Assembly (NCBI GenBank): GCA_016718805.1
Contig: JADKCP010000001.1
Location: 1,228,001-1,292,000 of the forward strand
Length of the DNA stretch: 64,000 bases
Direction: 5' to 3'
Source of the DNA: Bacteroidota bacterium
GTDB taxonomy: Bacteria > Bacteroidota > Bacteroidia > UBA4408
Shown here piece after piece: positions 48,797 to 57,631 of this stretch. Made by a program: the position numbers and the translations under genes. How positions within the stretch are numbered: the first letter of the stretch is position 1; each line of letters starts with the position of its first letter. The notes beneath the pieces are model-generated. The model did not search any database, was not told the origin of the DNA, and saw only the letters and a list, made by a program, of their open reading frames with translations.

Positions 48797-49265
48797 TTCG
48801 ACTCCGCTCAGGATGACCCATCAGGGCTTTGATATTAAAACTTTTTCACTAGTAGAGTAATTATTTTTAATTTAAATTACTTGGGTCAGGTTGAGCGGAG
48901 TCGAAACCGTGTGTGAGCTTGTGTTATTGAAAGGCCAACGCACCCTTCGACTCCGCTCAGGATGACCCATTGGGGCTTTGATCTTAAAACTTTTGTCATG
49001 AGTAGAATTATTATTTTTTAATTTAAATTATTTTGGTCAGGTTGAGCGAAGTCGAAACCGTGTGTGGCAGCGCATAAAAGGCCAACGACCCTTCGACTCC
49101 GCTCAGGATGACCCATAGGGGTTTTAATCTTAAAATTTTTGTCACAAGTAGAGTTCAAATTTTTAATTTTAAATAATGGGGTCAGGTTGAGCGGAGTCGA
49201 AACCGTGTGTGAGCTTGTGCACATGAAATGCCAGTGCACCCTTCGACTTGGCCAAGGATGACCCT
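48797..49265. repeat. Three tandem copies of a roughly 148-bp inverted-repeat element, plus a fragment
   Basis: Each copy starts with TTCGACTCCGCTCA and GGATGACCC (from 48797, 48946 and 49092). After about 60 bases of AT-rich core it ends with GGGTCAGG and TGAGCGGAGTCGAA or a one-base variant (to 48905, 49056 and 49201). The arms are 23 bases with three central mismatches. A fourth, partial left arm lies at 49242-49265. The core (GCTTTGATCTTAAAACTTTT) and the right-hand flank (ACCGTGTGTG) are also conserved. The copies fill the space between the divergent CoA pyrophosphatase and rpoC genes. Confidence 0.88.
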
Positions 49266-49410
49266 AGTGATTCTTACAAATTGTTAATTGTGCAATTAAC
49301 TAATAATCAGTGCAACTAGTTACGGCTCTATCAATGAGCCTATATTCCGTTTATCTAACTAATTTTCACATAATTTGTACTTCTTATTAGCATAATTCGG
49401 TAAAAAAGTT

Positions 49411-49418
49411 TACTTTAG
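49411..49418 (+). promoter_or_regulatory. Possible -7 box before rpoC
   Basis: TACTTTAG resembles TAnnTTTG, 28 bases before the rpoC ATG. A TTAG at 49387-49390 is at about the right -33 distance. It suggests that rpoC is transcribed from its own promoter here. Confidence 0.35.
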
Positions 49419-49446
49419 CAGCCTTTTTCAAAAACCTTCTACAAAA

Positions 49447-52400
49447 ATGGCATTCAAAAGAGACACGAAAGTTAAGAGTAATTTCACCAAAATCACCATC
49501 AGCCTTGCTTCTCCCGAATCCGTACTGGACCGTTCAAGCGGAGAAATTTTAAAACCAGAAACCATCAATTACCGAACTTACAAGCCCGAAATGGGAGGTT
49601 TGTTTTGTGAGCGTATTTTTGGACCTGTAAAGGACTGGGAGTGTGCTTGTGGTAAGTATAAACGCATTCGCTACAAGGGTATTGTTTGCGACCGCTGCGG
49701 AGTTGAAGTAACCGAGAAAAAAGTGCGAAGAGAACGCATGGGGCATATCAGCCTTGTAGTTCCGGTAGCACACATTTGGTATTTTAAGTCTTTACCCAAT
49801 AAAATCGGGTATTTGTTAGGTCTTCCTACCAAAAAATTAGATACCATTATTTACTACGAACGTTTTGTTGTAATTAACCCGGGTGTTAAACAAGCCGATG
49901 GTATTAATTACCTTGATTTCTTATCAGAAGAAGAATATTTAAATGTGTTGGATACTTTGCCAAAAGATAACCAACATTTGGATGATACCGATCCTAATAA
50001 ATTCGTTGCAAAGATGGGTGCAGAGGCACTTTACGAATTATTGGGTCGACTCGATTTAGACAGCCTTTCTTACGAATTGCGCGATAAAGCTAATAACGAA
50101 ACTTCACAACAACGTAAAACCGAAGCTTTAAAACGCTTACAAGTTGTTGAATCGTTCCGTCAAGCCAATACACGTGTTGAAAACCGTCCTGAATGGATGG
50201 TGGTAAAAGTAGTTCCGGTTATTCCACCAGAATTGCGTCCACTTGTACCTTTGGATGGTGGCCGTTTTGCTACTTCCGATTTAAATGACCTTTACCGTCG
50301 TGTTATTATTCGTAACAACCGATTAAAAAGACTCATCGAAATTAAAGCTCCTGAGGTAATCTTACGTAACGAAAAGCGTATGCTTCAAGAGTCTGTCGAT
50401 TCATTATTCGATAACTCACGTAAATCAAATGCGGTTAAAACCGACAGCAACCGTGCTTTGAAATCTTTAAGTGATTCATTGAAAGGTAAGCAAGGACGTT
50501 TCCGTCAGAACTTGTTAGGAAAACGTGTGGATTACTCGGCTCGTTCGGTAATCGTCGTTGGTCCTGAAATGAAATTACACGAATGCGGTATTCCTAAAGA
50601 CATGGCTGCCGAATTATTTAAGCCATTCATTATCCGTAAAATGATTGAGCGTGGTATTGTGAAAACGGTAAAATCTGCGAAGAAAATCGTTGACCGCAAA
50701 GATGCTATCGTTTGGGATATACTCGAAAACGTATTAAAAGGACATCCTGTATTACTAAACCGTGCTCCAACATTACACCGTTTGGGTATTCAGGCTTTCC
50801 AACCAAAATTAATTGAAGGAAAAGCTTTACAGTTACACCCACTTGTGTGTACCGCATTTAACGCGGATTTCGATGGTGACCAGATGGCTGTGCATTTACC
50901 ATTAGGTAATGCCGCAATTTTGGAAGCCCAAATGTTGATGCTTGCTTCACACAATATTCTTAACCCTGCTAACGGAGCGCCTATCACGGTTCCTTCTCAG
51001 GACATGGTACTTGGTTTATATTATATGACCAAAGGCCGTAAGAGCGAAAAAGGTCATCCAGTTAAAGGCGAAGGAATTACTTTTTATTCAGCAGAAGAAG
51101 TGATCATTGCTTTTAATGAAAAGAAAATTGATTTGCATGCACATATTCGTGTTAGAGCAAACGTTAAGGAAGAAGGTAAAATAGTAGTGAAATTAATTGA
51201 AACTACTGTTGGTCGCGTTCTCTTTAATCAAGTTGTTCCATATGAAGTTGGTTTTATCAATGAATTGTTGACTAAGAAATCGCTTCGTGATATTATTGGG
51301 GTAATTCTTAAAACTTCAGGTGTTGCTAAAACTGCAGCCTTCTTGGATGATATGAAAGACTTAGGTTTTAAAATGGCATTCAAAGGTGGATTGTCGTTTA
51401 ACCTTGGTGACGTATTAGTTCCGGAAGAAAAGGAAAAAATGATTGCCGATGCCAATGCGCAAGTAGAGGAAGTGAAAAACAATTACAACATGGGTTTCAT
51501 CACCAACAACGAGCGTTACAATCAAATTATTGACATCTGGACACATACCAATTCACGTTTAACACAAAAATTAATGACTACGCTTATTAATGATAAGCAA
51601 GGATTTAATTCAGTATACATGATGTTGGATTCAGGAGCTCGTGGTAGTAAGGAGCAAATTCGTCAGTTGAGCGGTATGAGAGGATTGATGGCGAAACCAC
51701 AAAAATCGGGTTCTACAGGTGGTGAGATTATTGAAAACCCAATTATCTCTAACTTTAAGGAAGGATTATCCATCTTGGAGTATTTTATTAGTACACACGG
51801 TGCGCGTAAAGGTTTGGCCGATACGGCTTTGAAAACTGCCGATGCGGGTTACTTAACTCGACGTTTGGTTGACGTTTCACAAGACGTTATTATTTGTGAA
51901 GACGATTGCGGAACCTTACGAGGTTTAGTTGCTTCAGCATTGAAAAATAACGAAGAAATTGTTGAAAGCTTATACGATAGAGTATTAGGAAGAACTTCTG
52001 TTCACGATGTGGTTCATCCGTTAACCGGAAAAGTTATTATCGGAGCCAGCGAACAAATTACTGAAGATTATGCAAAAGAAATTGCTGATTCACCTTTAGA
52101 AGCAGTTGAAATTCGTTCAGTATTAACCTGCGAAAGTAAAACCGGAGTATGTGCTAAATGCTACGGACGTAACTTGGCAACAGGCCGAATGGTACAACGC
52201 GGTGAGGCTGTAGGTGTAATTGCTGCACAGTCAATTGGTGAGCCGGGTACACAGTTAACACTTCGTACCTTCCACGTTGGGGGTACTGCATCCAATACAA
52301 TTTCAGAATCAAGCATTAAAGCTAAGTACGATGGTTTATTAGAAATAGATGAATTACGTACGGTTGAGCGCAAAGATGCTGATGGTAAAAAAGTAATGGT

Positions 52401-53745
52401 AGTAATTGGTCGTTCAGCCGAAATGCGCATTACTGATCCAAATACAGAGATTGTACTTGCAACAGCCAACATTCCTTATGGAGCGCAGTTGTATGTAAAA
52501 GATAAATCTAAAGTAAAAGCGGGTGAATTAATTTGTGATTGGGATCCATTTAACGCGGTAATCATCACCGAAACTGCCGGTAAGTTAGAATTTGAAAGCA
52601 TAGAAGAAGGAGTTACTTACCGTGAAGAATCGGATGAACAAACCGGCTTTAAAGAGAAAGTAATTATTGACTCACGTGATAAAACTAAAAACCCGGTGAT
52701 TAAAGTTACCGATGGTAAAAAAGAAGTATTGCGTTCATACAGTATTCCTGTAGGTGCACACATCGTTGTTAACGATCATGCAAAGATGGAAGCCGGTCAA
52801 ATTCTTGTTAAGATTCCACGTTCTTCAGGTAAATTAGGAGATATTACAGGTGGTTTACCACGTGTAACCGAGTTGTTTGAAGCGCGTAATCCAAGTAATC
52901 CTGCAGTTGTTACTGAAATTGACGGTATAGTTACTTTTGGTAAGATTAAGCGTGGTAACCGTGAAATCGTTGTTGAATCAAGAACTGGTGAAATTAAAAA
53001 ATACCTTGTTCCATTGGCGAAACACATCCTTGTTCAGGAAAACGACTTCATTAAAGCCGGTATGCCATTGAGTGATGGAGCTATAACTCCGGATGATATT
53101 TTAGCTATCAAAGGCCCAACTGCGGTTCAGGAATACTTAGTAAACGAAGTACAGGAAGTATATCGTTTGCAGGGTGTGAAAATCAACGATAAGCACTTTG
53201 AAGTAATTGTGCGTCAAATGATGCGTAAAGTTAGAATTGAAGATCCGGGTGATACACGTTTCTTGGAAGGACAATTGGCTAATAAGGCCGAATTTATGGA
53301 AGAGAACGATTCTTTCTTTGGTAAAAAAGTGGTATTAAATGTTGGAGATTCAACAGCTGTAAAAGCCGGACAAATTATTACTGCCCGAAAATTGCGCGAT
53401 GAGAATTCAATGTTGAAGCGTAAAGACATGAAGTTAATTGAAGCGAGAGATGCTGTAGCAGCTACTTCTAGCCAAGTATTGCAAGGTATTACACGAGCTT
53501 CGTTACAAACACAAAGCTTTATGAGTGCCGCTTCATTCCAGGAAACTACCAAAGTATTGAACGAAGCAGCCGTAAATGGTAAGGTAGATGAATTATTAGG
53601 TTTGAAAGAAAACGTAATTGTTGGTCACTTAATCCCTGCCGGAACCGGTTTACGTGAATACGAAAAGATTGTAGTAGGTTCACAAGAAGAATACGATTTG
53701 TTGATGGCTTCAAAGCGTGAACGAATGGTTGAAACTGAAGAGTAA
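49447..53745 (+). CDS. rpoC: DNA-directed RNA polymerase subunit beta'
   Basis: 1432 residues, full length for Bacteroidota RpoC. The N-terminal zinc site has C66, C68, C81 and C84. The catalytic motif NADFDGD is at 472-478, and the second zinc site lies near nucleotides 51890-52170 (CEDDCGT, CESKTGVCAKC). It is the catalytic clamp subunit of RNA polymerase. The gene downstream, DUF3467, is the usual neighbour. Unusually, no rpoB lies upstream: the next gene on that side is a divergent NUDIX, separated by repeats. Confidence 0.98.
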   Translation: MAFKRDTKVKSNFTKITISLASPESVLDRSSGEILKPETINYRTYKPEMGGLFCERIFGPVKDWECACGKYKRIRYKGIVCDRCGVEVTEKKVRRERMGHISLVVPVAHIWYFKSLPNKIGYLLGLPTKKLDTIIYYERFVVINPGVKQADGINYLDFLSEEEYLNVLDTLPKDNQHLDDTDPNKFVAKMGAEALYELLGRLDLDSLSYELRDKANNETSQQRKTEALKRLQVVESFRQANTRVENRPEWMVVKVVPVIPPELRPLVPLDGGRFATSDLNDLYRRVIIRNNRLKRLIEIKAPEVILRNEKRMLQESVDSLFDNSRKSNAVKTDSNRALKSLSDSLKGKQGRFRQNLLGKRVDYSARSVIVVGPEMKLHECGIPKDMAAELFKPFIIRKMIERGIVKTVKSAKKIVDRKDAIVWDILENVLKGHPVLLNRAPTLHRLGIQAFQPKLIEGKALQLHPLVCTAFNADFDGDQMAVHLPLGNAAILEAQMLMLASHNILNPANGAPITVPSQDMVLGLYYMTKGRKSEKGHPVKGEGITFYSAEEVIIAFNEKKIDLHAHIRVRANVKEEGKIVVKLIETTVGRVLFNQVVPYEVGFINELLTKKSLRDIIGVILKTSGVAKTAAFLDDMKDLGFKMAFKGGLSFNLGDVLVPEEKEKMIADANAQVEEVKNNYNMGFITNNERYNQIIDIWTHTNSRLTQKLMTTLINDKQGFNSVYMMLDSGARGSKEQIRQLSGMRGLMAKPQKSGSTGGEIIENPIISNFKEGLSILEYFISTHGARKGLADTALKTADAGYLTRRLVDVSQDVIICEDDCGTLRGLVASALKNNEEIVESLYDRVLGRTSVHDVVHPLTGKVIIGASEQITEDYAKEIADSPLEAVEIRSVLTCESKTGVCAKCYGRNLATGRMVQRGEAVGVIAAQSIGEPGTQLTLRTFHVGGTASNTISESSIKAKYDGLLEIDELRTVERKDADGKKVMVVIGRSAEMRITDPNTEIVLATANIPYGAQLYVKDKSKVKAGELICDWDPFNAVIITETAGKLEFESIEEGVTYREESDEQTGFKEKVIIDSRDKTKNPVIKVTDGKKEVLRSYSIPVGAHIVVNDHAKMEAGQILVKIPRSSGKLGDITGGLPRVTELFEARNPSNPAVVTEIDGIVTFGKIKRGNREIVVESRTGEIKKYLVPLAKHILVQENDFIKAGMPLSDGAITPDDILAIKGPTAVQEYLVNEVQEVYRLQGVKINDKHFEVIVRQMMRKVRIEDPGDTRFLEGQLANKAEFMEENDSFFGKKVVLNVGDSTAVKAGQIITARKLRDENSMLKRKDMKLIEARDAVAATSSQVLQGITRASLQTQSFMSAASFQETTKVLNEAAVNGKVDELLGLKENVIVGHLIPAGTGLREYEKIVVGSQEEYDLLMASKRERMVETEE

Positions 53746-53767
53746 ATAAATTTATATTAACCGAATT

Positions 53768-53811
53768 AAAAGTCTAAAGTGGAGTGATTAGTTACCCTGC
53801 TTTAGACTTTT
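53768..53811 (+). terminator. Hairpin between rpoC and DUF3467 (terminator or attenuator)
   Basis: Stem AAAAGTCTAAAG (53768-53779) / CTTTAGACTTTT (53800-53811), with a 20-base loop. The T run lies inside the stem and only TAACTTTA follows, so termination may be partial. Confidence 0.55.
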
Positions 53812-53830
53812 AACTTTATACTAAAACAAC

Positions 53831-54145
53831 ATGGAAGAACAAACAAATCCGAATCAGCTAAACATTGAGCTTAGCGAAGAAATAGCTGAAGGTATATATA
53901 CGAATTTAGCAATCATTACACACTCAAATGCTGAGTTTGTAATTGATTTTATACGTATGATGCCGGGAGTGCCAAAAGCAAAGGTAAAATCGCGTGTTTT
54001 GATGACTCCGCAGCATGCTAAGCGATTATTACTTGCGTTAAAAGACAATGTTCAAAAATACGAATCGCAGCATGGTGTAATTAAGGAAGGAGAAAGTAAT
54101 ACAGCTTATCCGATGAATTTTGGAGGGCCTACGGCGCAAGCTTAA
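53831..54145 (+). CDS. DUF3467 protein
   Basis: This 104-residue protein matches DUF3467, a small family commonly found directly behind rpoC in Bacteroidota. The conserved core is EGIYTNLAIITHSNAEFVID and MMPGVPKAKVKSRVLMTPQHAK. The function is unknown; the conserved position suggests a link to transcription. Confidence 0.88.
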   Translation: MEEQTNPNQLNIELSEEIAEGIYTNLAIITHSNAEFVIDFIRMMPGVPKAKVKSRVLMTPQHAKRLLLALKDNVQKYESQHGVIKEGESNTAYPMNFGGPTAQA

Positions 54146-54505
54146 TGAATAGATAACACCAGTTGATAAAACACCTGCAGTTACTCCCCTTGATGTATAA
54201 AATTTAGATTTATTAATTTGCTTCAAGGGAAATGAAGAACAACTAATTTCTTTTGCGATAAATACAAGAAGCCTCGTACTAAATTTCGAGGCTTCTTGTA
54301 TTTTTAAAACCTCTCAACCAACATTATTTTAAGTTTAAAGTAACCTATCATCCACAAAAGGTGGAAATGATAGTAAGCGACTTTATTGTGTAATGTATAG
54401 CATGTGAATGTTGTAAATGGTTTTGTTAATTATAAAATACTGAAGCTAAAAAAGCTACGCAATTTTGCAGCGTAATAATTCAGTTATATCTAAAGAACTA
54501 GCCTC
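54146..54505. other. Intergenic region behind DUF3467
   Basis: It holds the terminator at 54261-54306 and a second hairpin at 54345-54373 (CTATCAT-CCAC / GTGG-AA-ATGATAG). I see no gene. Confidence 0.5.
54261..54306 (+). terminator. Terminator behind DUF3467
   Basis: A 14-bp stem TACAAGAAGCCTCG / CGAGGCTTCTTGTA with a ten-base loop, followed by TTTTT. Confidence 0.9.
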
Positions 54506-54880
54506 ATGTACAAAAATAATATCAACCCAAGTAATCAACAAAAAAATAGCCTTGTCAATGAAAAAGCTATTGAAAATCAAACCAAACAACATACTCTAAC
54601 AAGCCTTCCGATTACCAATAGCGCCAATGAATTGTTAGAAGATCAAGAAAAGCAAAACAAAAAGGGAGTAATTGTGGCCGGTCCTGAAAACCATACAAAG
54701 AACCAAAAGAGTGGAAGTGAAGTAGTTCAAACCACACATAACCCCGAGCCTATTATTGATGAAGTTGAAATTGATATGGAAGATATAGAAGGCAACAACG
54801 AAAATCCTCGCGCTACAGTTGAAAAAATTGAAAGCAGTTTTCAAACCGGTTCAAAGCATTCAGATAACAAAAGTGAGTAA
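54506..54880 (+). CDS. Hypothetical hydrophilic protein
   Basis: 124 residues, rich in Asn, Glu, Lys and Gln, with no signal peptide, membrane segment or cysteine. The sequence looks disordered, with an acidic stretch near residue 90 (DEVEIDMEDIEGNNEN). No family is recognised. The unbroken ORF with a good ATG and typical codon use suggests that it is real. Confidence 0.5.
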   Translation: MYKNNINPSNQQKNSLVNEKAIENQTKQHTLTSLPITNSANELLEDQEKQNKKGVIVAGPENHTKNQKSGSEVVQTTHNPEPIIDEVEIDMEDIEGNNENPRATVEKIESSFQTGSKHSDNKSE

Positions 54881-55124
54881 TGAATTTTAAAGGAAAACCC
54901 CCATCTCGCTCTCCCTCATCCAGTTTTCAGTGAGGATGAAAAAAATTTGTGATTATAACGCATAAAGCAAAAATACCATTTCTAACATCCCTCTCAACCC
55001 TCTTGCGCAAGTATTCATACTTGTGTGTTTTAATCATTAATGCACACAAGTTGTTTTGATAATGAAAGTTAAATAGTATAAAAAAATCACCTTTCTCAAA
55101 GTGAATTTTCACTTCAATTTATAG

Positions 55125-55502
55125 TTACTCCAAACTACCTTGATTCACCCAGGCTATGATTTTATTTAATTCGCAATCCTCTAATTTAGGAAGCGATTTG
55201 GGCATGTCGGCTGCATTACCATCGTGGGTTACACTTGAAACCAGCTGTCCGGTTACAACCACATTTTGCACATCGGCATAACTGGTTAAAGGAATTTCAC
55301 TGGTACTTCCATTGGTTTGATGGCATGAATTATCTAAGCCGCAATTTTTAGTAAGTATAGCTTGTATATCTTTGGTATACGTAACAGCACTTGTGTCGGG
55401 ATCGCACTCTTCAACTGCAGGATACATCTTTTCAAGATTATTGTACTCACACGAAATTAAAGCACTGGAAATGGTAATTAAGAGTAAAGTAATACGTTTC
55501 AT
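55125..55502 (-). CDS. Lipoprotein with cytochrome c-like motif
   Basis: 125 residues with a lipobox LISC (Cys18). The segment YTKDIQAILTKNC54 then C60-H61 resembles cytochrome c domains of the planctomycete type, although the cysteines are five residues apart instead of two. The C-terminal part, DMPKSLPKL with IIAWVNQG, fits the methionine ligand and last helix of such domains. Heme binding is therefore possible but unproven. Its ATG directly abuts the stop of the upstream gene, so translation is probably coupled. Confidence 0.65.
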   Translation of the reverse strand: MKRITLLLITISSALISCEYNNLEKMYPAVEECDPDTSAVTYTKDIQAILTKNCGLDNSCHQTNGSTSEIPLTSYADVQNVVVTGQLVSSVTHDGNAADMPKSLPKLEDCELNKIIAWVNQGSLE

Positions 55503-56345
55503 TTAGTTGCGATGTAAAAGTTTTAAACAATAATTTTTGTCTGCCGATTCAATACGAAGATAGTAAATTCCCGTTTCGAGATTATCAGGGAATTGAATTT
55601 GAAGTGTTGACTCCAAATTGTTTTCTACTTTTTGAGGAACAGCAACTGTTCTACCATTTATATCTACTATCCAGTAATTGAATTCAGCTAAGTCATTTAC
55701 ACCTTGAAGTGTGAAGGATTCAAGCACAGGATTTGGGTAGATACTTAGTTTTTTCGAAGACTCAATTTTAGAAACTCCTACAGGAAATGGCGTAACCAAT
55801 TGATTGGTTTTATAGATATAATCATTCAATGAATCGTTGTTGTTGTTAGCTGCATTTCCGGCGGTGTAAAAACGAATATTTCCAACATTCGTGGCAGGAG
55901 CAGTCCAGTTAAAGCTAAAGGTATGGCTGTTGGCACTTAATCCTCCATTTAATTTGTGCACTACATTGGTTCTTGGAGTACCACTCACTGTGGCTGATTT
56001 TAAACCGGTTTGTGCACTATTAGTAATTGTAAAAGAACCTCCATTACTGTTGTTGCTTGTGCGAAGTGCTTCAAATCCAAAACCAAATAATCCAACTCCG
56101 GTTTGCGCTACTGTTACATCAATTTGGTACACTTGACCGGGAACGTATTGCCAATTTGTTAAATTCGGAGAACTGATGGTAATTGAACCAGGTCCGCTAT
56201 TAACCGCAAAACTGGTATGGCATCCGGTGCAATCAAATTCTCCCGGGGAGCCTGTTCTTGCAGCTTTTCCGTCTTTGTCGAGTATATCGGCAACGGCAAC
56301 AAATGCAATGACACTAAAAATAGAAATTACAAAATAATTCTTCAT
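55503..56345 (-). CDS. T9SS-secreted protein with choice-of-anchor V domain and CxxCH motif
   Basis: This 280-residue protein has an N-terminal hydrophobic export segment followed by ARTGSPGEFDCTGCHTSF, which contains C39-T-G-C42-H43, a heme-attachment-type motif. Residues about 50-185 form the beta-sandwich of the choice-of-anchor V (Reeler-like) proteins. The end is a T9SS sorting domain (IYPNPVLESFTLQG to LKLLHRN). An electron-transfer or redox role at the surface is possible. It is coupled to the downstream cytochrome-like lipoprotein gene. A gap of 154 bases separates it from the BtuG-like gene. Confidence 0.75.
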   Translation of the reverse strand: MKNYFVISIFSVIAFVAVADILDKDGKAARTGSPGEFDCTGCHTSFAVNSGPGSITISSPNLTNWQYVPGQVYQIDVTVAQTGVGLFGFGFEALRTSNNSNGGSFTITNSAQTGLKSATVSGTPRTNVVHKLNGGLSANSHTFSFNWTAPATNVGNIRFYTAGNAANNNNDSLNDYIYKTNQLVTPFPVGVSKIESSKKLSIYPNPVLESFTLQGVNDLAEFNYWIVDINGRTVAVPQKVENNLESTLQIQFPDNLETGIYYLRIESADKNYCLKLLHRN

Positions 56346-56499
56346 ACGTGGGGTTAGGGTTAGTTTAATAAAAATCCAAAGAAAGACCTTTTCATGAAAT
56401 TAAGCAAACCAGAATTTATATGATTTTAGTTGATAAAATGAAAAGTAAAAATTAGTAACAAGTAGTCAAGTCGAAATGTTTCTGGTATTGTTATCTAGC

Positions 56500-57612
56500 T
56501 TATTGAAAACAAAACCCACTTGGAATAATTCCAACCTGAAAGCTATCCAGTAATGCTGCAGCCGGTGAGTAGCGTAAAACCCATCCATTGCTTGAAAAAG
56601 TAGGAGCATAGCCTGCGAAAATTTGATTCGTAACAGGATCAATTCCCAGGCTGTAAAAATTTCGATTAATTAATGGAGTCGTTGGTAAAGTGCCAGCAGT
56701 GATATCCATCGTATACAAACTTCCTAAACTATATAGGTTTCCTAAAAAATACAATTTATCTTTCATTGTATTCGTGCACAAATTAAGTGGATGTTCACTG
56801 TGTGAAACAAATGTAAAACTGGCTTCAATGGTATTGCTTGTTGGGTCAATGCGAACTAACTTGCCGGGTATACCATTCGCTGGTGTTACATAATCAATTA
56901 TACCACCGCAAAGCACCCATATTTTACCGTTTTTATCCATCACAATACTATTGGGATTATCGCCAACTACAATGTTTGCAACAACTGCATCACTGTTACT
57001 ATTAATAACAGTAACTGTACTGTCAAAGTCTAATCCTCCCGAGTTTACGACATATACAAGATTCCCATTTTGAAGCATTTTTTCAGGTCCATTTCCTGCA
57101 GGAATTAATGCACCAGCTGTGTTGTTAGTTAAATCAACTACCCTTACTCCTTTACCCACACCACTGCTTCCCCATTGCGAAACATAGGCCTTGTTTGCAT
57201 TAACAGCAAGCATGTAACGTGGTAAACTCAAACCACTAATTTTTGCCAGTGATTTAAAGTTACTTGAATTTACAACTTCAATTTTATCTGCATTATTCAC
57301 TACAACGTATCCTTTGCTATTGCTAATTGTCATCGACTGAACCAAATTTCCCAAAGGCAAACTATTTGCACTATTAAACAAGTCGTTGTAAATTGTTCCA
57401 TTGGAACGACTGTAATAACTTACAGTTCCGGTGCCGGTCATAAATGGCCCTTCGCAGGTTACAAATACTCCATTCGTATATTCTACCGGTGTAGGTTCAA
57501 CAATGGGTGTTACAGGATTCGGATCCTCTTCTTTATTGTTCTCACACGATGAAAGTACTATAGCGCTTAACAATAATCCACATAGCATTTTAGTTTTGAA
57601 TAATTTTTTCAT
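56500..57612 (-). CDS. BtuG-like surface beta-propeller lipoprotein (DUF5074)
   Basis: 370 residues with a lipobox LSSC followed by ENNKEED, an acidic surface-export signal. The mature part has YncE-like propeller blades (YVVNSGGLDFDSTVTVIN, NPNSIVMDKNGKIWVLCGG) of the DUF5074 type. In Bacteroides the surface lipoprotein BtuG is such a propeller; it binds cobalamin tightly and hands it to BtuB. Here the gene lies directly behind a BtuB-like receptor and a cobalamin riboswitch. That strongly supports a role in vitamin B12 capture. Confidence 0.82.
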   Translation of the reverse strand: MKKLFKTKMLCGLLLSAIVLSSCENNKEEDPNPVTPIVEPTPVEYTNGVFVTCEGPFMTGTGTVSYYSRSNGTIYNDLFNSANSLPLGNLVQSMTISNSKGYVVVNNADKIEVVNSSNFKSLAKISGLSLPRYMLAVNANKAYVSQWGSSGVGKGVRVVDLTNNTAGALIPAGNGPEKMLQNGNLVYVVNSGGLDFDSTVTVINSNSDAVVANIVVGDNPNSIVMDKNGKIWVLCGGIIDYVTPANGIPGKLVRIDPTSNTIEASFTFVSHSEHPLNLCTNTMKDKLYFLGNLYSLGSLYTMDITAGTLPTTPLINRNFYSLGIDPVTNQIFAGYAPTFSSNGWVLRYSPAAALLDSFQVGIIPSGFCFQ

Positions 57613-57631
57613 GATTTTTTGACTGGTTGGT

